DNA of 38,521 bases from Albidovulum sp. (lineage in GTDB: Bacteria > Pseudomonadota > Alphaproteobacteria > Rhodobacterales > Rhodobacteraceae): positions 1-38,521 of the forward strand of contig JAUQYA010000126.1 of NCBI GenBank assembly GCA_030837785.1, written 5' to 3'. A program made the translations under genes and the position numbers. Numbering within the stretch: the first letter of the stretch is position 1; every line of letters starts with the position of its first letter. Below are positions 33,069-38,521 of the stretch, in pieces. Below the pieces are notes generated by a model. That model made no database searches. It saw nothing but the letters and a program-made list of their open reading frames with translations, and was not told the origin of the DNA.

Positions 33069-33500
33069 TCAGTTGACCTTGACCTGCGGCGGGGCGCCGG
33101 TGCCGAAAAGGCCGTTGGCGGGCGGGGCCACCGTGCCGGCCGGGGCGGGGTTGGGCCTCTGTCCGCCGCAGTCGCCGTCATCGTCGCCACACTCGTCGTC
33201 ATCGTCATCGTCATCGTCGTCGTCATCGTCGTCATCATCGTCGTGGCCGCCATCGTCGTCGTCGTCGTCGTCATCGCCGCTGGCGAGGAGGAGAAGGCCC
33301 GCGTCCGCAGCGGTGGCGGGCATCGCCAGCGCGGCCGTGTCGCCCGGTCCGGTAAGGCCGGGTGCGGTGAGGCCGGGTGCGGTGAGGGGCGGTGCGGAGG
33401 GGCTCGGGCCGGAGGGGCTCGGGCTGGCGCTCCAGCCCGGGCACCCGATCGTCACCGACAGCGCCGTCGAGGCGACGAGAAGGGAGAGGGGTTTTCGCAT
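33069..33500 (-). CDS. Exported Asp-run protein (low complexity)
   Basis: 143 aa. Signal-like start MRKPLSLLVASTALSVTIGC with a Cys at residue 20 (weak lipobox) or cleavage at WSA. A Pro/Ser/Gly/Ala linker follows with the repeats TAPGL-TAPGL-TGPG, then runs of 8 and 16 consecutive Asp split by GGH, then ECGDDDGDC and a Pro-rich tail. The Asp codons alternate GAT/GAC, so it is not a pure DNA microsatellite. The charge suggests binding of multivalent cations (Fe3+, Ca2+ or others). Its start is 44 bases from regulatory module 1. It heads the transcription unit with DUF2271, the PepSY reductase and apbE. No known family. Confidence 0.7.
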   Translation of the reverse strand: MRKPLSLLVASTALSVTIGCPGWSASPSPSGPSPSAPPLTAPGLTAPGLTGPGDTAALAMPATAADAGLLLLASGDDDDDDDDGGHDDDDDDDDDDDDDDDDECGDDDGDCGGQRPNPAPAGTVAPPANGLFGTGAPPQVKVN

Positions 33501-33543
33501 GACTGATCTCCGTTGTCTGCTTGCGGCACCCTGGGCCGGCAAG

Positions 33544-33592
33544 CTGATTGGTTCCTGACGGTGCCGCGCCTTGCGCTTCAGCTTGCCGTCAG
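33544..33592. promoter_or_regulatory. Direct-repeat regulatory module 1
   Basis: CTGATT-N5-CTGACG (33544-33560), 15 bases, CTTCAG-N5-CGTCAG (33576-33592). Each arm is a hexamer direct repeat with 11-bp period, and the arms face each other. It lies 44 bases upstream of the Asp-run gene start. Same geometry as modules 2 and 3. Confidence 0.7.
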
Positions 33593-33635
33593 GAAGCGCC
33601 CCGCCCGGAGGCGAGGCGCCTCGGACATCCGGGCC

Positions 33636-33962
33636 TCAGTCCGACTGACTCTCCGACGGGGTCGCGGCTGGCGTCCCGTTGACGGCGGCGAAGGCCTCGA
33701 TCCTCGCCTTGAGGACATCGAGCGTCGCCGGGTCGATCTTCACCTTGAGGAGATTGCCGCCGGGGTCGGCCGCCCGGACCTCATAGCAGCCGTCGTCGAT
33801 CTCCATCGCACGGAGCGTCCAGCCGTAGTTGCCGGCCACCTGCGCGGCGGCCTCCTGCATCGGCATCATCACGGCCGGGGTCACGCAATCGTCGTCATCG
33901 GCCAGCGCCGCGCCCGCGGGCAGGAAGGCGAGAAGGGCGAGGGCGGCAAGAATCGGTTTCAT
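33636..33962 (-). CDS. Small exported PepSY-domain protein 1
   Basis: 108 aa. Signal peptide MKPILAALALLAFLPAGAALA, so the mature chain starts DDDDCV. One PepSY-like unit follows (AAAQVAGNYGWTLRAMEIDDGCYEVRAADPGGNLLKVKIDP), with two Cys (mature position 5 and DDGCYEV) likely forming a disulfide. Close to the second PepSY protein at 34775. PepSY units are thought to inhibit or gate partners or bind ligands in the periplasm. Module 2 lies 53 bases upstream. Confidence 0.85.
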   Translation of the reverse strand: MKPILAALALLAFLPAGAALADDDDCVTPAVMMPMQEAAAQVAGNYGWTLRAMEIDDGCYEVRAADPGGNLLKVKIDPATLDVLKARIEAFAAVNGTPAATPSESQSD

Positions 33963-34014
33963 GGGTCAGCCTCCATTCTGCGGTTTTCCACTGAAGGAAC
34001 CCTCGGCGATCAGG

Positions 34015-34063
34015 CTGACGTGGGGCTGAACCGGCGGAAGCGCTGTCGTCAGCTTGCCGTCAG
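34015..34063. promoter_or_regulatory. Direct-repeat regulatory module 2
   Basis: CTGACG-N5-CTGAAC (34015-34031), 15 bases, CGTCAG-N5-CGTCAG (34047-34063). Upstream of PepSY protein 1. The arm-to-arm offset is 32 bp as in modules 1 and 3. Confidence 0.7.
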
Positions 34064-34128
34064 GAACGACCGGGCCCCGCGCGAAGGCGGGGCCCGGAAC
34101 GAGGTGGCGGCAACGGCGGGGCGCGGCG

Positions 34129-34785
34129 TCAGGCGATGTCGCCCGGGCCCGGCGCGCGTTTCCGGCCGGTGACCATCGCGCGAACAAGGTTTTCCCGGTG
34201 GCGGACCGAGGCCAGCGCCACGCCGCCGACATGCAGCGCAATGAGAAGAAGCGTGAGGTTGGCGAGCATCTCGTGCACCTCTTCAAGCGCGTCCCCGCGT
34301 CCTTCGCCGCCATCTTCCCCGCCATCTTCCCCGTCGTCGTCATCGGCCAGGGCGGGGGTCACGATCCCGGGAAGGTCGGGCAGGAGGCCGATGCGCTCGG
34401 GCCCGGCGATCAGCCAGCCGGTGACGGCGGTGCCGGAGAGGCTGAGAAGCAGTGCCACGATCATCGCCGCGCCCGCCGGGTTGTGGCCGAGGTAACGCCG
34501 TTCGCGGCCCCGCAGGATGTCGCCGAGGTAGGCGGCGGTCGCCTTCGGCCCGCGCAGGAACTGGCCGAAGCGGGCAAACCGGCTGCCGGTAAATCCCCAG
34601 ACCAGACGGAGGCCGACGAGCGCGGCAACCGTGTAGCCGGCGATCTCGTGCACCGGCTTTACCTCGTCGGCGGTCAGCCAGGCGGCGGCGACGGCCGCGA
34701 CGAGGCCCCAGTGAAAGACCCGCACGAGCGGATCCCAGACCGGAACCGTCGCCTCGCCCCCGCCGGAAAACACTTCAGTCGTCAT
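34129..34785 (-). CDS. Cytochrome b561 (Ni-hydrogenase/cytochrome b type) with acidic loop
   Basis: 218 aa, four TM helices of the PF01292 type. Haem-ligand His: VFHWGLVAAV, VHEIAGYTVAALVGLRLVWG, EEVHEMLANLTLLLIALHVGG. The periplasmic loop before TM4 carries an acidic insertion, ALADDDDGEDGGEDGGEGRG, not usual in this family, echoing the Asp runs of its neighbours. Probably takes electrons from quinol to the exported PepSY/flavin proteins. The start ATG 34785 (GGAGG upstream) overlaps the end of PepSY protein 2 by 11 bases. Confidence 0.88.
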   Translation of the reverse strand: MTTEVFSGGGEATVPVWDPLVRVFHWGLVAAVAAAWLTADEVKPVHEIAGYTVAALVGLRLVWGFTGSRFARFGQFLRGPKATAAYLGDILRGRERRYLGHNPAGAAMIVALLLSLSGTAVTGWLIAGPERIGLLPDLPGIVTPALADDDDGEDGGEDGGEGRGDALEEVHEMLANLTLLLIALHVGGVALASVRHRENLVRAMVTGRKRAPGPGDIA

Positions 34786-35086
34786 TGCGAACACCTCCGG
34801 TCCCGCGCGACCGGTCGTCGTCATCGTGGTCGATCTCGATCACCTGAAGCGTGGCGGGGTGCACCGTCACCTCGATCTGCCGGCCGGCCGCGTCGCTGCC
34901 CTTGATCTCATAGCAGCCGTCGTCGATCTTGATCCGGCGGACCGTCCAGCCCTGCTCGGCCGCAAGCCGCGCCACCGCCTCGCGCGGCTGCCAGTCCGCC
35001 ATCGGCACGAGGCAGTCGTCATCGGCCAGCGCCGGCCCGGCCGCGCAGGCGCCGGCGAGGGTGAGAAATGCAAGGGTCTTCCGCAT
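34775..35086 (-). CDS. Small exported PepSY-domain protein 2
   Basis: 103 aa. Signal peptide MRKTLAFLTLAGACAAGPALA with mature start DDDCLV. PepSY unit REAVARLAAEQGWTVRRIKI, DDGCYEIKGSDAAGRQIEVT. A C-terminal acidic tail IEIDHDDDDRS. Parallel to PepSY protein 1 in length, Cys pair and mature Asp start, so the two are paralogues. First gene of a two-gene unit with cytochrome b561; divergent from the response regulator with module 3 between. Confidence 0.86.
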   Translation of the reverse strand: MRKTLAFLTLAGACAAGPALADDDCLVPMADWQPREAVARLAAEQGWTVRRIKIDDGCYEIKGSDAAGRQIEVTVHPATLQVIEIDHDDDDRSRGTGGVRNDD

Positions 35087-35136
35087 GCGCCAAACTCCGG
35101 TCACGGGCCATCCGGCGGCGACTGTGGCGGGCAAAG

Positions 35137-35185
35137 CTGACGGCATCCTGAAGACGGGATGCGGGTGTCGTCAGCTTTGCGTCAG
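35137..35185. promoter_or_regulatory. Direct-repeat regulatory module 3 in the divergent promoter region
   Basis: CTGACG-N5-CTGAAG (35137-35153), 15 bases, CGTCAG-N5-CGTCAG (35169-35185). It is 51 bases from the PepSY 2 start and 44 bases from the response regulator start, so it can serve both directions. OmpR/PhoB-type regulators bind hexamer direct repeats of this 11-bp period. Confidence 0.72.
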
Positions 35186-35228
35186 GCGCCCGCGCGAAGG
35201 ATGTGGCCGGATGAGGACGGGGAAAGCG

Positions 35229-35889
35229 ATGCGCATCCTGCTGATCGAGGACGACGCGGTGCTTGGGGGGCGCAGTGCGCGACCAGATCGCCGGCGACGG
35301 CCAGTCGGTGGACTGGGTGACGCGGCTTGACGCCGCCGGCGATGCGGTCCGCGCCGCAGCCTACGACCTGATCCTTCTCGACCTGATGCTGCCCGACGGG
35401 CGTGGCATCGGATTCCTGAAAGCGCTCCGCGCCCGCGGCGACGTGACCCCGGTGATCGTCCTGACCGCGCTCGACCAGGTCAGCGACCGGATCGAGGGGC
35501 TGAACGCGGGCGCCGACGACTATCTGGCCAAGCCCTTCGACCTGGCCGAACTGTCGGCCCGGACCGGATCGGTGTCACGCCGCTATTCCGGCAACCCCAA
35601 CCCGATCGTCAGCCACGGCGCGCTCGACATCGACCTGGCGCGCCGCAGCGTCCACCGCGACGGCCGGCCGGTGCCGCTGACGGCGCGGGAATGGGCGCTC
35701 CTCGAGGCATTCCTGGCGCGGCCGGGGCAGCTTCTGTCCAAGGCGCAGCTCGAGGACAAGCTCTATGCCTTCGACGCCGAGGTCGAGAGCAACACGATCG
35801 AGGTGCATGTCAGCCGGCTGAGGAAGAAGCTCGGCGCCGAGGTGATCGAGACCGAGCGCGGCCTCGGCTACCGGCTGGGGCGGGCATGA
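35229..35889 (+). pseudogene. OmpR-family response regulator with N-terminal frameshift
   Basis: Begins MRILLIEDDAVLG, then a run of six G (35265-35270) shifts the frame; removing one G gives GAVRDQIAGDGQSVDWV and the rest of the protein in the downstream frame (219 aa in total). Receiver: phospho-acceptor Asp in LILLDLMLPDGRG and Lys in YLAKPFDLAEL. Winged helix: LTAREWALLEAFLARPGQLLSKAQL and SNTIEVHVSRLRKKLG. Without the shift it would be a normal QseB/PmrA-like regulator. The single extra G may be a mutation, slippage-based switching or a sequencing error. Its TGA overlaps the kinase ATG. Confidence 0.85.
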
Positions 35890-37001
35890 CCTGGCCCGGA
35901 AGCCTTCAGGCCCGGCTTGCGCTTTCGCTCGGCGTCCTCCTGGCGGTCCTGTGGATCGGTGCCGCCACGCTGACGGCGGTGCTTCTGCGCCACGAGGTGG
36001 ACGAGGTCTTCGACGCGGCGCCCGAGGAGGCCGCCCAGCGGCTGCTGCCGCTCGCCGTGGTCGACATCATCGGGCGCGAGGACGAGGGCGCGACCCAGCG
36101 CCTCGCGGCGATCCGCGCGCATGACGAATCCTTCACCTAGATCGTCCGGGACGATGCGGGCCGGGTGCTTCTGCACTCCCACGCGGCCGGTCCGGCAGTC
36201 TTCCCCCCCTATGACGGGCGCGGCTTTCGCCGGACCGCGAGCCACCGCATCTTCAACGACGACGCGCTTCGGGGCAGCATCCGGATTTCCGTGGCCGAAC
36301 CGCTCGATCATCGCGCGGCGGTGGCGCGCGAGATCCAGATCGGCCTCGGCCTGCCGGTCGTGGTGGTGATCCCGCTGGCGCTTCTGGCCGTCGTGGCCAC
36401 GGTCCGGGGCAGTCTCGCGCCGCTCAGACGCTTCCGCGAGCGGCTCCGGACCCGCACCGCGCGCGACCTCTCGGCGCTTCCCGCAGACGGTTTGCCGGCG
36501 GAAATCAGGCCGGTGGCGGCTACGCTGAACGAGCTTCTGGCGCGCCTCGTCTCGGCCTTCGAGGCGGAACGGAGCTTTGCCGCCAATGCCGCGCACGAGT
36601 TGCGCACGCCCCTTGCCGGCGCCATCGCCCAGGCCCAAAGGCTTGCCGGCGAGACGACCGACGCGCATGCCCGCGAGCGCGCGCAGGGGATCGAAGCGTC
36701 GCTGAAGCGGCTCACCCGGACGTCCGAGCGCCTGCTGCAACTCGCCCGCGCCGAGGGTGGCCCGCTCAGGCTCGACCATGCGACCGACCTCGGCGTAGCG
36801 GCGAGGGTCGTCCTCGCCGATCTCGCGCGGCTCGCGGAACGGTTCGAGCGGGGGCAGGGGGCCGAAAGCGGCAGCGGCCTTGGCCTTGCCATCGTCGCGG
36901 CGATCGCGGAACGGATCGACGCCCGCCTGGTGCTCGAAAGCCCGTGCCCCGGAAAGGAAACCGGGTTCCGCGCCTCGGTGCGCCTGCCGGTCGCGCCCTG
37001 A
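35886..37001 (+). pseudogene. Sensor histidine kinase, broken (in-frame stop and ATPase-domain deletion)
   Basis: The frame starts MTWPGSLQARLALSLGVLLAVLW and is stopped by TAG at 36138 (codon 85, within the sensor domain). Continuing, it has TM2, HAMP, dimerisation helix FAANAAHELRTPLAGAIAQ (His intact) and a C-terminal G-box GSGLGLAIVAAIAERI. Between VLADLAR and LAERFERG (about 36826-36840) some 60-70 residues with the N-box are missing compared with QseC-like kinases. Two independent lesions argue for real decay rather than sequencing error. Confidence 0.85.
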
Positions 37002-37082
37002 GCAGGCCGGGCCGGTCGCGCCCACTGGCAGCCAGGGGGCCGATGCGCTACCACGGGGCGACTCGAAGAGGGGAGGGCGACC

Positions 37083-38264
37083 GTGCCGACAGGTGCTTCG
37101 GATTTCGACCGGTCGCTGGCCGCCTTCCGCCCCGTCTCGGCGCCGCCGATCGCCGAGGCCGAGCACCACGCCCGGCTCGGCGGGCTGCGCGCGGCGATGC
37201 GGGGGCAGGGGATCGGCGCGACCTGGCTCGATGCCTCCTCCTCGCTGAGCTATTACACCGGCCTCACGCTCGGCCTCAGCGAACGCATCCACGGCGCGCT
37301 GGTGCTCGCCGAGGGGCCGCTGACCTACCTCACCCCCGCGTTCGAGCGGCCGAAGCTGGAGACCCTGATCCGCATTCCCGGTGAGATCGCGGTCTGGGAG
37401 GAGGACGAGGATCCCTTCGCGCTTCTCGCCGGGCTGGCGGCGGGCCCTGTCGCGCTCGACCCCGCCATGCCTTTCGGCTTTGCCGCGCGGCTGATGGCGC
37501 AGGCGGGCGCGCGCATCGTGCCGGCCCAGCCCCTGATCGTGGCGCAGCGGCAGATCAAGTCGCGGGCCGAGATCGCCATCCTCCAGACCGCGATGGATGC
37601 GAGCCATGCGGTGCAGAGGGCGGTCCACGCCGGGCTCCGCCCTGGTGTCTCGACCCGCGAGGTGGCCGGTTTCGTCGATGCCGCACACCGGGCGCTGGGG
37701 CTGAAGCCGCTCTTCGCCGCCGTCCAGTTCGGCGAGGCGACGGCCTATCCGCACGGGGTTCCGCACGATCAGGTGCTGAAGGACGGCGACATGGTGCTGG
37801 TGGACCTCGGCGGCATCCTGAACGGCTACCGCTCCGATATCACCCGGACCTATGTCTTCGGCACGCCCACCCAGCGCCAGCGCCACCTCTGGGACTGCGA
37901 GGCGCGCGCCCTTCGCGCCGCCTTCGCCGCCGCCCAGGTCGGCGCCCCCGCCGGGGCTGTCGACCGCGCGGCGCGCGCGGTGCTCGAGGCGGAGGGCTTC
38001 GGCCCCGGCTACGCCGTGCCCGGCCTGCCGCATCGCACCGGCCACGGGCTCGGCCTCGACATCCACGAGGAGCCCTGGATCGTCGCCGGCAACGATACCG
38101 CCCTTGCGCCGGGCATGTGCTTTTCCATCGAGCCGATGCTCTGCGTCTATGGCGAATGCGGCGTGCGGCTGGAGGACATCGTGCAGATGACCGACACCGG
38201 TCCGCGCTGGTTCTGCCCGCCCGCAGCGAGCCTCGATGCACCGTTTGCGCCGATCTCCACTTGA
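37083..38264 (+). CDS. M24 family Xaa-Pro peptidase
   Basis: 393 aa, creatinase/aminopeptidase P fold. N-terminal domain (residues 1-165) and catalytic pita-bread domain with the metal ligands: Asp in MVLVDLGGILNGYRSDITRT (two Asp), His in HRTGHGLGLDIHEEP, Glu in SIEPMLCVYGECGVRLEDIV (two Glu). Start GTG 37083 with AGGGGAGGG upstream. It hydrolyses Xaa-Pro dipeptides or peptides in the cytoplasm. It lies upstream of a DppA-type peptide-binding protein, so peptide uptake and breakdown are probably linked. Confidence 0.92.
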   Translation: MPTGASDFDRSLAAFRPVSAPPIAEAEHHARLGGLRAAMRGQGIGATWLDASSSLSYYTGLTLGLSERIHGALVLAEGPLTYLTPAFERPKLETLIRIPGEIAVWEEDEDPFALLAGLAAGPVALDPAMPFGFAARLMAQAGARIVPAQPLIVAQRQIKSRAEIAILQTAMDASHAVQRAVHAGLRPGVSTREVAGFVDAAHRALGLKPLFAAVQFGEATAYPHGVPHDQVLKDGDMVLVDLGGILNGYRSDITRTYVFGTPTQRQRHLWDCEARALRAAFAAAQVGAPAGAVDRAARAVLEAEGFGPGYAVPGLPHRTGHGLGLDIHEEPWIVAGNDTALAPGMCFSIEPMLCVYGECGVRLEDIVQMTDTGPRWFCPPAASLDAPFAPIST

Positions 38265-38412
38265 CGTGGCGTCGCCCATTGAATGAAGTCGCCGGATAGG
38301 GTGCTTTGGACCAAGTGATCAAATCCCGGCAGGGAAACGAATATCACGGCAAACCCGAACCGGCGGAACCGCCGGAAATGAACGACTCAACAGTGAGAGA
38401 AAGGAACGATCC
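38265..38412 (+). promoter_or_regulatory. Upstream region of the dppA-like gene
   Basis: 148 bp noncoding. It holds the palindrome TTGGACCAA (38306-38314) followed by GTGATCAAA, a possible operator, and the ribosome site GAGAAAGGAAC before ATG 38413. No clear -10/-35 pair. Confidence 0.3.
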
Positions 38413-38521
38413 ATGAAACGTCTTTCGCGCGGCCTGCTGGCCGCCTCGGCGCTGGCGCTGGTCTCTGCGATGCCGGTTGCGGCAAAGACCTTCGTCTACT
38501 GCTCGGAAGCCTCGCCCGAAG
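38413..38521 (+). CDS. ABC transporter substrate-binding protein, DppA-like (cut by window end)
   Basis: Only the first 36 codons are seen: signal peptide MKRLSRGLLAASALALVSAM..AAK, followed by TFVYCSEASPEG, the usual start of mature dipeptide-binding (SBP_bac_5) proteins. It would bind di- or oligopeptides in the periplasm for an ABC importer continuing to the right. Confidence 0.75.
   Translation, partial: MKRLSRGLLAASALALVSAMPVAAKTFVYCSEASPE

Noticed and set aside
33178..33286. Trinucleotide microsatellite as a phase-variable tract
   Set aside because: The Asp codons mix GAT and GAC irregularly, so the tract is not a pure repeat likely to slip, and a slip of whole codons would not change the frame.
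35868..38279. 803-codon minus-strand open frame over kinase and peptidase genes
   Set aside because: No domain or signal sequence, and it is opposite clear M24 and kinase motifs. Its length only reflects the base composition.

Overview
The window looks like a piece of an alphaproteobacterial genome, most likely Rhodobacterales (Paracoccus/Rhodovulum-like). The basis is high G+C with strong GC3 bias, the mix of DUF1269, IclR, ctaB/SCO and DppA-type genes, and IS110/IS6-family debris. This assignment is inference from gene content, not from a marker gene.

Left part (1-13 kb), a mobile or accessory block. An IS110/IS1111-type element (tnp 91-1119) sits against the decayed 3' end of an IS6-like element (1324-1632). 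It is followed by an RND efflux pump with its adaptor (1634-5907, minus) and a divergent IclR regulator with an IclR-like operator. Next come an MFS transporter and M20 amidohydrolase operon (7232-9899), two DUF1269 membrane proteins, and an AraC-type regulator. A second, internally deleted IS6-like relic (about 12695-12961) closes the block. Base composition here is visibly lower in G+C than to the right.

Middle (13-20.6 kb), a respiratory operon. A perfect FNR/DNR-type box (13075-13088) lies ahead of genes for a 59-aa membrane subunit, a CuA subunit II and a heme-copper subunit I. They are followed by heme O synthase, SCO, a cytochrome b/ferredoxin/MvhD-like fusion, an unknown anchored protein and bacteriohemerythrin. 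A TlpA-like thioredoxin gene converges on the end. Subunit I keeps all six haem/CuB histidines, but the helix VI active-site tyrosine position is Gln245. I therefore predict an NO reductase of the eNOR type rather than an oxygen reductase.

Junction (20.69-21.07 kb). A 3' fragment of tRNA-Gly(CCC) abuts the left end of a third IS6-like relic, which is fused to the last 48 codons of an aldo/keto reductase. This is a rearrangement scar or an island end.

Right part (21.3-37 kb), metal transport and extracytosolic redox. An MgtA-type P-ATPase is followed by a minus-strand operon of imelysin, b-type cytochrome, pentahaem cytochrome and FTR1 permease. Next is a flavin-based redox cluster: ApbE, a PepSY/flavodoxin/ferredoxin-reductase fusion, DUF2271, an Asp-run exported protein, two small PepSY proteins and a cytochrome b561. 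Three identical 49-bp modules of direct hexamer repeats lie upstream of this cluster's transcription units. The adjacent OmpR-type response regulator has a frameshift, and its kinase has an in-frame stop and lacks the ATPase N-box. The window ends with an M24 peptidase and the start of a DppA-type binding protein.

The most noteworthy systems are the predicted NO-reductase operon with its cytochrome b/FeS/MvhD fusion, and the PepSY/Asp-rich/flavin cluster with its repeated regulatory module and broken two-component system.
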